Assembly: GCF_002933775.1 (NCBI RefSeq)
Contig: NZ_BEWV01000208.1
Coordinates: forward strand, 1 to 43,468
Source of the DNA: Prevotella sp. MGM1
Lineage (GTDB): Bacteria; Bacteroidota; Bacteroidia; Bacteroidales; Bacteroidaceae
Length of the DNA stretch: 43,468 nt
Direction: 5' to 3'
Position 1 is the stretch's first letter. Each line of letters opens with the position of its first letter. The notes under the pieces were generated by a model, which searched no databases, was not told the origin of the DNA, and saw nothing but the letters and a program-made list of their open reading frames with translations. A program made the translations under genes and the position numbers. This document shows positions 25,789-35,921 of this stretch, piece by piece.

Positions 25789-27477
25789 ATGAAGAAGACA
25801 ATAAATAACATTATAATAGCATTGGGTGCGTCATTCGGACTGACAAGCTGTTCGGACTTCCTTGATATTCTGCCTCTGAACGATGTGGTGCTCGAAAACT
25901 ACTGGACAGAGAAAAGCGATGTCACGAGTAACGTGAACGGATGTTATGAAGCGCTGGAAATAAATGAATGCATCAACCGTCTGGGACTGTGGGGTGAGAT
26001 ACGTTCGGAGAATATGCGTCTCGGTACAAACGTTCCAAACGAGGTGAATGAGATACTGAAGGAAAATATCCTTCCTTCGAACCCTTATTGCAGTTGGGCG
26101 GCGATATATGACGTGATAAACCGTTGCAACACCGTGTGCCATTACGCCCCGGGCGTACAGGCGATAGACCCGAACTACACGGAGGATGAGATGAAATCCG
26201 ACATGGCTCAGGCTTCGGCGATAAGGGCTTTGTGCTATTTCTATCTTATACGTACGTTCCGTGATGTTCCATACTCGAAAGAGCCGAGTATAGATGACGC
26301 ACAGAGGTACATAATACCTGCGTCTTCGTTTGAGACGGTGCTTGACACATGTATTGCCGATCTTGAAAAGGTGAAAGACGATGCCGTCCGCCGTTACTAT
26401 GCGGACGACAGCAATAACGCATACCGTAATTCAAGCCGCATCACGCGTCAGGCTATATATGCGCTGCTGGCCGACATGTATCTTTGGAAGGGAGATTATG
26501 ATAAGTGTATTCATTATTGTGATCTTGTGCTCGATTTCAAGCGCAATCAGTATGATGAGATGGTTATCCGTAATGGAGCTCCGACAGATATAGCTCTTTT
26601 CGGCGACATCCCTATGATACTTGACAAGCCGGTGGGAACGACACAATGCGGAAACTCGTATAATAGCATATTCGGTAGCGGAAACTCGTTTGAGAGTATT
26701 TTCGAAATTTATTTCCGTACTAATACCACCAGGTTGAATACATGGGTCGGAAGATTTTATGTAGATGGAGCGAATAGCAATAATGGGTATCTGAGTGCTC
26801 CCGATTTCCTTCGCAAGGATGTGGCTGTAGGCAATCATACTATATTCAAGAAGACGGACTGCCGGGCCTATTCAAGCGTAGGAGTCGACGGATCTCGTTA
26901 CTTTATAAGTAAGTATGTGTACCAGAATGTTTCTTTCAAGAACCAGAACATAACTTCTGAGAAAGATTTGGGTTTGATGACTTCGAAAGGTACTCCGACT
27001 GTGTCCAATTGGATATTCTATCGCTTGTCTGATGTAATCCTGATGAAGGCGGAGGCGGAAATAGAACGTGGCGCGGAAGACGGCTACAAGAAAGCGTTCG
27101 CTCTCATCAACACTGTGAACAAGCGTGCAAACGACGTGACAAATACTTCACGCTCGGATACATTGAAGATGGAAGACTATGTTTCCTCAAAGGAGTCGAT
27201 GGAAGAGTTGTTGCTCGCGGAGCGTCACCGTGAGTTCCTCTATGAGGGAAAGCGCTGGTTCGACCTTGTGCGTTTCGCACGCCGTGACGGCAACAACGAC
27301 CGTCTGATAACCCTTGCCACGCGTAAGTATATCGAGAACGTGAATGCCATCAAGATAAAGCTGGCAAATCCGAACATCATATATTTCCCGTATTCCAAGA
27401 GTGAACTTAAAGCCAATCCGTTGCTGAAGCAGAATCCCGCCTATATGGCCGGAGAAGATTCGGAGTTGACCAAGTAA
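25789..27477 (+). CDS. SusD/RagB-type surface glycan-binding lipoprotein 1
   Basis: 562 residues; lipobox LTSC with lipid cysteine C21 followed by SDFLDILPLND, the usual SusD start. The N-terminal TPR-like region includes NVNGCYEALEINE and AIRALCYFYLIRTFRDVPYSKEP, and the C-terminal hallmark is LLLAERHREFLYEGKRWFDLVRFAR (about 480-504). SusD proteins bind glycan at the surface and close over the SusC barrel. Located directly after SusC 1, forming the first import pair. Confidence 0.95.
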   Translation: MKKTINNIIIALGASFGLTSCSDFLDILPLNDVVLENYWTEKSDVTSNVNGCYEALEINECINRLGLWGEIRSENMRLGTNVPNEVNEILKENILPSNPYCSWAAIYDVINRCNTVCHYAPGVQAIDPNYTEDEMKSDMAQASAIRALCYFYLIRTFRDVPYSKEPSIDDAQRYIIPASSFETVLDTCIADLEKVKDDAVRRYYADDSNNAYRNSSRITRQAIYALLADMYLWKGDYDKCIHYCDLVLDFKRNQYDEMVIRNGAPTDIALFGDIPMILDKPVGTTQCGNSYNSIFGSGNSFESIFEIYFRTNTTRLNTWVGRFYVDGANSNNGYLSAPDFLRKDVAVGNHTIFKKTDCRAYSSVGVDGSRYFISKYVYQNVSFKNQNITSEKDLGLMTSKGTPTVSNWIFYRLSDVILMKAEAEIERGAEDGYKKAFALINTVNKRANDVTNTSRSDTLKMEDYVSSKESMEELLLAERHREFLYEGKRWFDLVRFARRDGNNDRLITLATRKYIENVNAIKIKLANPNIIYFPYSKSELKANPLLKQNPAYMAGEDSELTK

Positions 27478-27503
27478 ACAAGATATTCAGAAATATTACA
27501 GTT

Positions 27504-29432
27504 ATGACTATGAAGTTAAATAAAATAATTCTTTGCTCATGTCTTTGCTTCATCGCCGCTCTTATGAGTTGCAACGATGATGACATACCCGTGAATTATT
27601 ATTCATCCACGAAGTTGACAGCGGCGAGTTTCCTTGAAGAGAACAACGATCAGTTCAGTGAGTTCAACAAAATACTGAAGCGTACTCCTTACTTCGCGAT
27701 GCTCGGAACTTACGGTGAGTTTACCGTTTTCGCCCCGAACAACGATGGTATACAGAGGTTCCTTGCCCGCTCGGGCTATGGCTCGGTGGACAATATACCG
27801 ACAGAGACTTGCGACACGATAGTACGTACGCACATAATAAAGAAAGGCGCGTTCTTCACAACCGATATCGGTGAGGGAACTTTGCCCCAGTTGAATATGG
27901 ACGATGCTTATATTGTATTGTCTTCCGATTCTGACGTGATGAACGACAATGCCTTGGTTTACTATGTGAACAAGACATCGCGCATGGTTACCCGTGACGA
28001 TTCTGTGACCAATGGTGTGGTGCACAGTATTGATAATGTGATATCGGCAAGTAACCTGTTGCTCGCGGACAAGATAGCGGAAGACTCCACTCTTACCATC
28101 TTCTCCCAGGCGTTGCAGCTTACGGGAATGGCGGACTCCCTGACAAAGTATATCGATGAGACGTATTTCTGTGGCGAAGACTCTGTGCATGAGGGTGTGA
28201 TGGTTCGCTGTACCAGCGGTTCGGCGTTGATGACCCGTTCTTTCTGGCCGGAGAAGCGTTATTTCAAATATACGGCGTTCGTGGAGACGGATGAGGTATA
28301 CGAGAAAGCCGGGATAAATGATATAAACGGACTTATACGTTATGCGAAATCGGTTTATGATCAGACATATCCGGAAGACGCGGGTCTGTATGATGATGAT
28401 TACACGCACCGCAAGAACCCGCTCAACCGTTTTGTAAGCTATCATCTTCTGCCTCGTGTGGGACAGTATAACAGTTGGGTTTGCTCGGGTGAGATGCGTG
28501 AGCACTGCTGGCTTACGTCGGTAAGTGATCCGGAAGAGTTCTATGAGACGATGTGCCCGGGAACGATAATGCGTTTCTGCGGTCCTTCCGCCGGTCTGTT
28601 CATCAACAGAAAGGGACTGCAGAACAATGTGACGGTGCGCGGCGTGAAGGTGCTTTCTCCTTCCGAGTCCGGCTCGATAGACCAGAATGCGCTTAACGGT
28701 GTATACCATTATGTTGACAGAATACTTGCTTATACCCCCGAGGTTCGTGACAAGGTGCTCAACTGCCGCATCCGTATAGACGCTACCGCTCTCAGCCCCG
28801 ACTTTATGAACTGCAATGGCCGTGGCCGTTATGGCGAGGATATTCTTACCGGTTTCAAGAACGGTTATATCACCGATTGGGTGGCACGTGAAGGTACTTA
28901 TGTAGGTGTTCACAGTGATGTCGGCTATTGGAACTCATACGAAGGTAACGCTGTCTGTGTGAGCGGAGTGTTTGACCTGACTATAAAGTTGCCGCCGGTT
29001 CCGGACGGAACTTATGAGATAAGGCTCGGATATACTGCAAATGCAGAGCGTGGTGTGGTACAGGTGTATCTCAATGAAGATCCTTGCGGCATTCCGGTCG
29101 ACCTGCGTGTATACGGTCCCGATCCTACTATCGGCTGGATTGCCGATACGGATGACGATGAAGAGAATGTGGCCAATGATAAGGCTATGCACAACCGCGG
29201 TTACATGAAATCGCCCGACTGTTATCGCCCGTGGGATGCGGACCAGACATTGCGTGAGTTGAGCTGGACGTTGCGTCGTGTTTTGGCTACGAGATATCTT
29301 CAGGCAGACAAGCCGAATTATCTGCGTTTCCGTCAGGTGCTTAAAGACCCCAATGCTTACTGGTCGTTTGACTATATCGAGCTTTGTCCGAAAAGCATTT
29401 ACGGAAGTCCGGAAGGTGAGGACACTCATTAA
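27504..29432 (+). CDS. Fasciclin-domain lipoprotein 2
   Basis: 642 residues, lipid cysteine C23 (LMSCNDDDIP). The acidic NDDD right after the cysteine resembles the export signal that sends Bacteroidetes lipoproteins to the outer face. First FAS1 domain about 40-190 (FTVFAPNNDGIQRFL ... NGVVHSIDNVI), a second about 195-425 (ending LNGVYHYVDRILAY), then a C-terminal beta-rich domain (about 430-642: VSGVFDLTIKLPPVPDGTYEIRLGYTANAERGVVQVYLN) that looks like a ligand-binding jelly roll. Starts 26 bp after SusD 1. It occupies the place where SusE/SusF-like glycan-binding proteins usually sit, so a glycan-binding role is plausible but unproved. Confidence 0.8.
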   Translation: MTMKLNKIILCSCLCFIAALMSCNDDDIPVNYYSSTKLTAASFLEENNDQFSEFNKILKRTPYFAMLGTYGEFTVFAPNNDGIQRFLARSGYGSVDNIPTETCDTIVRTHIIKKGAFFTTDIGEGTLPQLNMDDAYIVLSSDSDVMNDNALVYYVNKTSRMVTRDDSVTNGVVHSIDNVISASNLLLADKIAEDSTLTIFSQALQLTGMADSLTKYIDETYFCGEDSVHEGVMVRCTSGSALMTRSFWPEKRYFKYTAFVETDEVYEKAGINDINGLIRYAKSVYDQTYPEDAGLYDDDYTHRKNPLNRFVSYHLLPRVGQYNSWVCSGEMREHCWLTSVSDPEEFYETMCPGTIMRFCGPSAGLFINRKGLQNNVTVRGVKVLSPSESGSIDQNALNGVYHYVDRILAYTPEVRDKVLNCRIRIDATALSPDFMNCNGRGRYGEDILTGFKNGYITDWVAREGTYVGVHSDVGYWNSYEGNAVCVSGVFDLTIKLPPVPDGTYEIRLGYTANAERGVVQVYLNEDPCGIPVDLRVYGPDPTIGWIADTDDDEENVANDKAMHNRGYMKSPDCYRPWDADQTLRELSWTLRRVLATRYLQADKPNYLRFRQVLKDPNAYWSFDYIELCPKSIYGSPEGEDTH

Positions 29433-29463
29433 TGACAATTTATAATAAGCATCATTTAAGAAT

Positions 29464-31095
29464 ATGACTTTTATGAAAATAAAGAATATAGTATATCAAC
29501 TGGCAGGACTCGCATTTGCGACTTGTCCGCTGGCTATCGTGGGATGTACCGACTGGGACGACCATTATGAAGGTACGGATGACGCGGCCGGAGCCGGAAA
29601 TGTGACTTTGTGGCAACAGATGAAGGCTGACAGCAGACTTACGGATTTCTGCGAGGTACTTGAAAACACCAAGGTTTTCAGACAGCATAAGAAGACTCCC
29701 GTGAGCTATGCCGAGCTGCTTGACGGCGGACAGGCTTTCACTGTCGTGGCTCCAGTAAATGGAACGTTTGATAAAGACGAGTTGATAAGGCTCACGCAGA
29801 CGAACAGCGGTGACTCGGTGGTGGAGAAATCATTTGTTATGAATCATGTGTCACGCTCGCTTTGCAGCGTGACCGCCGCCCAGTCCAAGATGCTGTTGCT
29901 CAATTCAAAGCATGTGGAAATGGAGGGTAATGGTATTTCAGGTGTAGATTTGCTTGACAAGAATGTGCACGCCAAGAACGGAATACTCCATGTAAGTGAG
30001 CAGCCGTTGCCTTTCGTACGTAATATTTATGAGAACGTGTGTGACTTGGATGAGTTCAGCGACATAGGTGATTTCCTTCGTGTTTACGATGAAGACTATT
30101 TCGATGCGGATGCATCCGTGTCGAGCGGAATTGTAGAAGGTGTACCCGTATATGTTGACTCGGTTATTATAGAGCGCAACAAGATGCTCTCGGTGATAGG
30201 GCTTATCAATGACGAGGACTCTACATACTGGATGGTCGCACCTACCAGAGATGGATGGAACAAAGCGTGGGAAATGGCCAAGCAGTATTACCGCTATGAC
30301 AGCAAGGTGCTGAAGAGCGACTCGATACAGCATTATTGGACAAACCGTGCGTTGCTTGATGATGCCATTTTCACCATGACTACCCAGGAATCGGTTACGG
30401 ATTCTCTTAAATCTGTTCAGTACAATAAATTAGAGCCGAAGTATCATGTGTTCTATAAACCTTTTGAACAGGGTGGAATATTGAGTAATGCAACTGAGGT
30501 GGAATGCAGCAACGGTATTCTTTACAAGACAGCGGAATGGCCTTTTACTCCTGAAACGACATTCTTTACCGAACTTAGGAGTGAAGGCGAGGACCAGGCT
30601 TTGATAACAGTAAGTAAGGATTGTAACTATACGACCCGTAGAGTGTCGGCAGACAGTATATCGGAAGGCGCGTATCTTGATATCGTGGCATTGAAAGCGA
30701 CTTCAAACTGGACTATGACTTACCGTGTGAACAATACGTTGAGTGCCAAGTACGATGTATGTGCGGTAATCCTGCCGAAATCGGTGGCAGACAAGGTAAA
30801 TCCGGATTTGCGTCCGTGCAAGTTCAAGGCTACTATAAACTATGTCGACGAACTTGGCAACAAGAAGACTTTCAACTGCGGTAATACACAGTTTAAAACC
30901 GACCCGTTAAAGGTTGATACAGTGGTTCTTGCCGAAAACTTTGAGTTCCCGGCTTGTAACTTTGACCAGCAGGATATAAAGATAAGCGTACAGCTTACAT
31001 GTTCAATCCTCCCTCGTGAGAACTCGGAATACAACCGCGAGATGTATCTTGACTGTATCTATCTCAGACCACGAACCTCTAAATCTGAAGAATGA
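29464..31095 (+). CDS. Fasciclin-domain lipoprotein 3
   Basis: 543 residues; lipid cysteine C28 (LAIVGCTDWDDHYEG) with acidic residues after it. Two FAS1-like units: about 50-190 (AFTVVAPVNGTFDKDELIR ... NGILHVSEQPLPFV) and about 190-370 (STYWMVAPTRDGWNKAW ... NGILYKTAEWPF), then a C-terminal beta domain (about 375-543) without recognised motif. Its stop overlaps the start of the second SusC gene by four bases (ATGA, 31092-31095), so the products are made in coupled amounts. Start: ATG at 29464, with another ATG three codons later that would also keep the signal peptide. Ligand unknown. Confidence 0.8.
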   Translation: MTFMKIKNIVYQLAGLAFATCPLAIVGCTDWDDHYEGTDDAAGAGNVTLWQQMKADSRLTDFCEVLENTKVFRQHKKTPVSYAELLDGGQAFTVVAPVNGTFDKDELIRLTQTNSGDSVVEKSFVMNHVSRSLCSVTAAQSKMLLLNSKHVEMEGNGISGVDLLDKNVHAKNGILHVSEQPLPFVRNIYENVCDLDEFSDIGDFLRVYDEDYFDADASVSSGIVEGVPVYVDSVIIERNKMLSVIGLINDEDSTYWMVAPTRDGWNKAWEMAKQYYRYDSKVLKSDSIQHYWTNRALLDDAIFTMTTQESVTDSLKSVQYNKLEPKYHVFYKPFEQGGILSNATEVECSNGILYKTAEWPFTPETTFFTELRSEGEDQALITVSKDCNYTTRRVSADSISEGAYLDIVALKATSNWTMTYRVNNTLSAKYDVCAVILPKSVADKVNPDLRPCKFKATINYVDELGNKKTFNCGNTQFKTDPLKVDTVVLAENFEFPACNFDQQDIKISVQLTCSILPRENSEYNREMYLDCIYLRPRTSKSEE

Positions 31096-34000
31096 TGAAA
31101 AAATATATTATGTCAGCAATGCTGTTTGCCGGCATCACGGCGACAGCGCAGGAGAACATGAAGACAGTGAGCGGTCATGTGACCGACGCTGCTTCCGGAA
31201 AACCAATAGCCGGTGTTATCGTCGAGGCCTATGGCGATGCCCGTTATACGGCTATGACAGACGATAAAGGACAGTATGAGCTGAAAGTTCCTGTATATAC
31301 ATCGTCTGTGGGAATGAAAGTGGACGGTTACAATTATCATCAGACCGCGATATCCGATGGTAAGGCGAACGGCCGTCTTTATGTTTCGGCTTTTACTCCC
31401 GGTTACTCTCAGAATACGACTGCTACAGTCTCTGTCACGGCCTCAGGCTTCGACAACACGGCAGAAGTAAGTCTTGACCCGCTGATCCAGCAGAGACTTG
31501 GAGCGCATGTACGTTCCGTGTCGCGCGGCGGAAATGTAGGTCTCGGCAATATAATGACTATCGCCGGTCTTAACTCTTTGCAGATAAACGCCCAGCCGCT
31601 CGTTATTATCGATGATGTGATAATGGACATGCAGTATGACAACACCATGCTTCATGACGGTTATTTTAACAACATTCTTGCCAATATCAATGTTAACGAC
31701 ATAGAAAGCGTGAACGTGATAAAGAACGGTACGGCACTTTACGGAGCGAAAGGCGCCAATGGAGTTATCAACATCAAGACAAAACGCAGCAAGAGCATGG
31801 CAACGAAAATCGATGTCACCATCAATGGAAGCTATGAGCTTACTCCGCGTTTGCCTAAGATGCTTGATGCCGACGGCTATCGTCTTTATACGACCCAACT
31901 GTTGGCCAATCAGGTAAGTGATGTCGGTAGTATGAAGTTCCTTAACAGCGATCCAAATTATTATTACTACAAGCAATACCACAACCAAACCGACTGGGCG
32001 GATCTTGTTTATGAGAATGCCTTCTCGCAGAACTACGGTATAAACGTGCAGGGTGGTGATAATGTGGCGAGCTACAACCTGTCTGTCGGCTATTCGATAG
32101 GCAACAGCACCTTGAAGAACAACGATTATAAGCGTTTCAACATGCGTCTGAACAGCGATATAGAAGTGTTCCGCAACTTTGATGTACGTTTTGATGCGTT
32201 TTATAGCGATGTGGACCGTAATCTCCGTGATGACGGAGCCATTGTGGATCCGCTTAATAATGTTGTCACGGCTCCCGGATTTCTCGGATTGGCCAAGGCT
32301 CCTTTCCTGTCACCCTATGCTTATGACAAAAAAGGTAACCTGAGTCATTATTTGTCGGAGGCGGATGATTATATCGGTGGTGACAATTCATTGGCAAATC
32401 CGCTCAGCATTCTTGAACACGGAGATGGCAAGAACAGAAATACTTTCGGTAATCGTCTTATAATGTTTTCCATCATGCCTAAGTTCCAGATAAACAAGCA
32501 TCTTTCCTTGATGGAGCATTTCACGTTGTCTCTGGCCAATGTTAATGAGAATTATTACCTGCCTATGCAGGGTGTGCCTCCTTTTACAAAGGATGAATAT
32601 AATGATGAAACGGAGCTTCGTAATATAGCTCAAAGTATGGCTGCGCGCCAGACTGGAATACAAAGTGATACACGTATTAACTGGAACAACCGTTACGGAG
32701 CGCACGTAATATCTGTTTGCGGAGGTGTAAGGTACCTTTCCTCGGATTATAAACTTACGAAGCAGAGCGGTTTCAACACCGGTAACGACAAGACTCCTCA
32801 GATGAGCAATTCGTTGCTGTTCAAGCGTACCGGCGGAGCCAATAACAATGTACGTGAGATAACATGGTACGGACTTGCCGACTATAATTTTGCGGGTAAG
32901 TATTATCTTAGCGCCGGTCTGTCCGCTCAGACATCTTCACGTTTCGGCGAGGATGCCGGTGGATTGAACCTGTTTAATGTTCCATGGGGATTGTTCCCGA
33001 GTGTAGAGGCGTCATGGGTGATGACGAATGAAAAGTGGTTGGCCGGAATAAAAGGTCTTGACTATCTCAAACTGAATGCCGGTTTCGATGTGACAGGTAA
33101 TGACAACATTGATTATACAGCCTCAAAGACATATTTCATTGCCAATTCCATGCTTGGCTCATCTGCAGACGGTATTTCTATCGGAAATATCGGAAACACG
33201 GAGTTGCAGTGGGAGACAACAAGACGGCTTACGGCCGGTCTGGAAGGAAGTTTCCTCGACAACCGTGTGAATGTGCGTTTCAATGTGTTCAAGAGCTGGA
33301 CATCCAACCTCCTTACCCTTCACAGCCTTGCCTGGACAAGCGGACTGGCTGAGAGTTGGAGCAACGACGGTAAGTTGGAGAACACCGGGTTTGATGCGTC
33401 ATTGAGTGTAAAGGCTCTCAACTTGAAAGATTTCAAGTGGGAAGTGGGTGCGTCGGTCGGTCACTATAAGAATGAGGTTACGGCACTGCCTGACGGCAAC
33501 AAGCCTTTTGAGACCGATATTTATGGCGCAACCGTGCTTACACAGGTCGGTGGCCCGGTCGGACTATTCTACGGTTGGAAGACAAACGGGGTTTATTCTA
33601 CTACGGAAGAAGCCGCATCTGCCGGAAAATATATATTGAAGAAGAACGGAGAGCGTGCGTATTTCGAGGCCGGTGACATGCGTTTTGTTGATTTTGATAA
33701 TAATGGACTTATCGACGACAACGACCGTTGTGTCATAGGTGACCCCAATCCGGATATCTATGGAAATATCTTCACCACCTTTACATGGAAGAACCTGACG
33801 CTTAATGCGGTGTTTAACTATTCGGTGGGCAATGATATTTTCAACTACCAGCGCTCGTTGTTGGAGGGTGGAAGCCTGTACCTCAACCAGACCACGGCTA
33901 CGGCCAATCGTTGGACAACCGAGGGACAGGTTACCGACATACCTCGTGTCAATTATAAAGACCCGATGGGCAACAGCCGTTTCAGCGACCGTTGGATAGA

Positions 34001-34238
34001 AGACGGCAGTTATCTGAAACTGGCTTCTGTCACGCTCAGCTATTACCTGCCCGTGCAGAGTGAATATCTGCAAGGCATTACGATATGGGGAAATGCGTCT
34101 AACCTGTTCACTATCACACGTTACCTCGGTGGCGACCCCGATTGCGGCATAGCCGGAGGTGTTCTCACCCAGGGCATCGACCGTGGTCTGCTGTCTGCCG
34201 GACGTACGTTCTCGTTAGGTGTAAATATCAATCTGTAA
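31092..34238 (+). CDS. SusC/RagA-type TonB-dependent outer membrane transporter 2
   Basis: 1048 residues with signal peptide (about 1-20, GITATAQ). Carboxypeptidase-D-regulatory-like domain (about 25-110, VSGHVTDAASGKPIAGVIVEAYGDARYTAMTDDKGQYEL), then a less typical linker (about 110-125) with no obvious TonB box, plug with LGNIMTIAGLNSLQINAQPLVIIDDVIMD and GTALYGAKGANGVINIKTKR, and barrel to the C terminus (SLGVNINL). Only distantly similar to SusC 1 and with the usual RLRG signature changed to TIAG, so it is not a recent duplicate. Paired with the SusD gene 12 bp downstream. Similar tandem SusCD-SusCD order is known from Bacteroides and Prevotella xylan loci. Confidence 0.93.
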   Translation: MMKKYIMSAMLFAGITATAQENMKTVSGHVTDAASGKPIAGVIVEAYGDARYTAMTDDKGQYELKVPVYTSSVGMKVDGYNYHQTAISDGKANGRLYVSAFTPGYSQNTTATVSVTASGFDNTAEVSLDPLIQQRLGAHVRSVSRGGNVGLGNIMTIAGLNSLQINAQPLVIIDDVIMDMQYDNTMLHDGYFNNILANINVNDIESVNVIKNGTALYGAKGANGVINIKTKRSKSMATKIDVTINGSYELTPRLPKMLDADGYRLYTTQLLANQVSDVGSMKFLNSDPNYYYYKQYHNQTDWADLVYENAFSQNYGINVQGGDNVASYNLSVGYSIGNSTLKNNDYKRFNMRLNSDIEVFRNFDVRFDAFYSDVDRNLRDDGAIVDPLNNVVTAPGFLGLAKAPFLSPYAYDKKGNLSHYLSEADDYIGGDNSLANPLSILEHGDGKNRNTFGNRLIMFSIMPKFQINKHLSLMEHFTLSLANVNENYYLPMQGVPPFTKDEYNDETELRNIAQSMAARQTGIQSDTRINWNNRYGAHVISVCGGVRYLSSDYKLTKQSGFNTGNDKTPQMSNSLLFKRTGGANNNVREITWYGLADYNFAGKYYLSAGLSAQTSSRFGEDAGGLNLFNVPWGLFPSVEASWVMTNEKWLAGIKGLDYLKLNAGFDVTGNDNIDYTASKTYFIANSMLGSSADGISIGNIGNTELQWETTRRLTAGLEGSFLDNRVNVRFNVFKSWTSNLLTLHSLAWTSGLAESWSNDGKLENTGFDASLSVKALNLKDFKWEVGASVGHYKNEVTALPDGNKPFETDIYGATVLTQVGGPVGLFYGWKTNGVYSTTEEAASAGKYILKKNGERAYFEAGDMRFVDFDNNGLIDDNDRCVIGDPNPDIYGNIFTTFTWKNLTLNAVFNYSVGNDIFNYQRSLLEGGSLYLNQTTATANRWTTEGQVTDIPRVNYKDPMGNSRFSDRWIEDGSYLKLASVTLSYYLPVQSEYLQGITIWGNASNLFTITRYLGGDPDCGIAGGVLTQGIDRGLLSAGRTFSLGVNINL

Positions 34239-34250
34239 TCATTTGACACT

Positions 34251-35921
34251 ATGAAATATTTATCAAAAATACTTTGCGCTCTGTGCGTGATATTCGGCTC
34301 TGTATCTTGTGCCGACATGATGGACATAGACTCGGAGCTTGTAGAGTTTGACAAAGACCACGATATTAACGCTCCTTCCGATACCGTTTACAGTGTATTG
34401 GGAATTATTCACAAGATGCAGGTCATAGCCGACCGTACTTCGCTTCTCGGCGAGGTACGTGCCGATCTGGTGAGTCCCACCAATGCGGCGTCTGCCGACT
34501 TGAAGCGTCTGTCGTCGTTCGGTTTCGATGAGGAAAACACGTATAATGTTCCGGCGGATTACTATGCCGTAATCAACAACTGCAACTATTTCATTGCCAA
34601 TGCGGATACCTTGCTTGCCCGTCGTGGCAAGAAGGTTTTTGAGAAAGAGTTTGCCGCTGTCAAGACATTCCGTGCCTGGACATATATGCAACTTGCAATG
34701 GCATACGGCAATGTACCTTTGGTTCTTCAGCCTATTATGACAGAGGCAGAGGCACGTAAGGCGATGGAGCAGCCTCGTGTTTCCATTACCGATATATGTA
34801 ATTTCTTCATATCGGATATAGCTCCTCATGTGGATGTTGATTTTCCCGATTACGGTTCGATAGGCGGTCGCGTATCAAAGTCGTTCTTCATTCCGGTTCG
34901 TCTCTTGCTTGGTGACATGTGCCTTTGGACCGGTCGTTATGCCGATGCCGCCAAGTGGTATCATGATTATCTTGGTCATAAGGATGATCCGCATGTACCT
35001 CAATTCTCTTCTGTATCATGGACTGATACTGAATTTAAAAATATAGTTAACAGCTATGGTGAGGAACCGCTTTCTTATATTCCCATGGAACTTGACAGAT
35101 ATTCGGGAGTTGTCAGCGATTTGCCGAATATATATAATTCAACCAAAAAGAATTATAACTATTTCCAGTTGATGCCGTCGAAAGGCATACGTAAACTGTC
35201 GGCAGATCAGACTTATTGCGTTTTGCAAAAGACAGACACGAAGTCCGATACCATATATGCTCCCAAGGAAGGATTGCTCTCGTCGTTGGCGGTTGGCGAT
35301 CTACGCCTTTACGGCAATTATTCGATAAGGCAGCTAAATCAGGACAAGTATTCGGAATTTGGTTCGGAAAGTCAGCAGATTTCTAAAATAGTACCCAATT
35401 ATGTTCCCACATATAGTTTGGCTATGGTTTATCTGCGCTATGCCGAGGCTCTCAATCGTGCCGGTTATCCTCAGTCGGCCTTTGCCGTATTGAAGTATGG
35501 CCTTAATTCCGATAACATTGGAGAGTATGTGGACAGCGTTGAGATAAAGGCGGCCGGAAACCTCATAGCTTTCGACCCTCTTGTGTTTACGGAAGCAGCA
35601 ACAAAGGGAATTCATTCCATCGGTTGCGGCAATAGCGAGGCCAATGCTTATTACACATTGCCGATGCCGTCTCAGCAATTGGCTACTTATGCAGATACCG
35701 TGGCATATCAGATTCCTCTTGTCGAGGATTTGATAATCGACGAGATGGCTCTCGAAGGCTGCTTCGGCGGCTCCCGTTTCTATGACCTCATGCGTGTCGC
35801 GCTGCGTCGGAACGACATGAGCTACCTTGCCCGTCCTATATCGGAGCGTGAAGGCGTGAGAGACGATGCTCTTTATACATTATTGTTGGATAAGAATAAT
35901 TGGTACTTACCGTTAAGATGA
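34251..35921 (+). CDS. SusD/RagB-type surface glycan-binding lipoprotein 2
   Basis: 556 residues; lipid cysteine C20 (GSVSCADMMDID). SusD features: VINNCNYFIANADTLLARRGKKVFEKEFAAVKTFRAWTYMQLAMAYGNVPLV (about 103-160) and the C-terminal hallmark DEMALEGCFGGSRFYDLMRVALRR (about 498-521), where the usual E-R-x-x-E-F is altered to ALEGCFGG. The stop codon overlaps the GH30 start by four bases (ATGA, 35918-35921). Second lid protein of the tandem system; probable xylan oligosaccharide binder by context. Confidence 0.93.
   Translation: MKYLSKILCALCVIFGSVSCADMMDIDSELVEFDKDHDINAPSDTVYSVLGIIHKMQVIADRTSLLGEVRADLVSPTNAASADLKRLSSFGFDEENTYNVPADYYAVINNCNYFIANADTLLARRGKKVFEKEFAAVKTFRAWTYMQLAMAYGNVPLVLQPIMTEAEARKAMEQPRVSITDICNFFISDIAPHVDVDFPDYGSIGGRVSKSFFIPVRLLLGDMCLWTGRYADAAKWYHDYLGHKDDPHVPQFSSVSWTDTEFKNIVNSYGEEPLSYIPMELDRYSGVVSDLPNIYNSTKKNYNYFQLMPSKGIRKLSADQTYCVLQKTDTKSDTIYAPKEGLLSSLAVGDLRLYGNYSIRQLNQDKYSEFGSESQQISKIVPNYVPTYSLAMVYLRYAEALNRAGYPQSAFAVLKYGLNSDNIGEYVDSVEIKAAGNLIAFDPLVFTEAATKGIHSIGCGNSEANAYYTLPMPSQQLATYADTVAYQIPLVEDLIIDEMALEGCFGGSRFYDLMRVALRRNDMSYLARPISEREGVRDDALYTLLLDKNNWYLPLR

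Noticed and set aside
27603..28913. Minus-strand open frame of 436 codons within fasciclin gene 2
   Set aside because: The plus-strand gene has a lipobox, FAS1 motifs and fits the operon; the reverse frame shows no signal peptide or known motif.
31092..34238. Second SusC/SusD pair as a recent duplication of the first
   Set aside because: The two SusC proteins differ in length, plug signature and N-terminal region, and the SusD hallmarks differ, so they are old paralogues.
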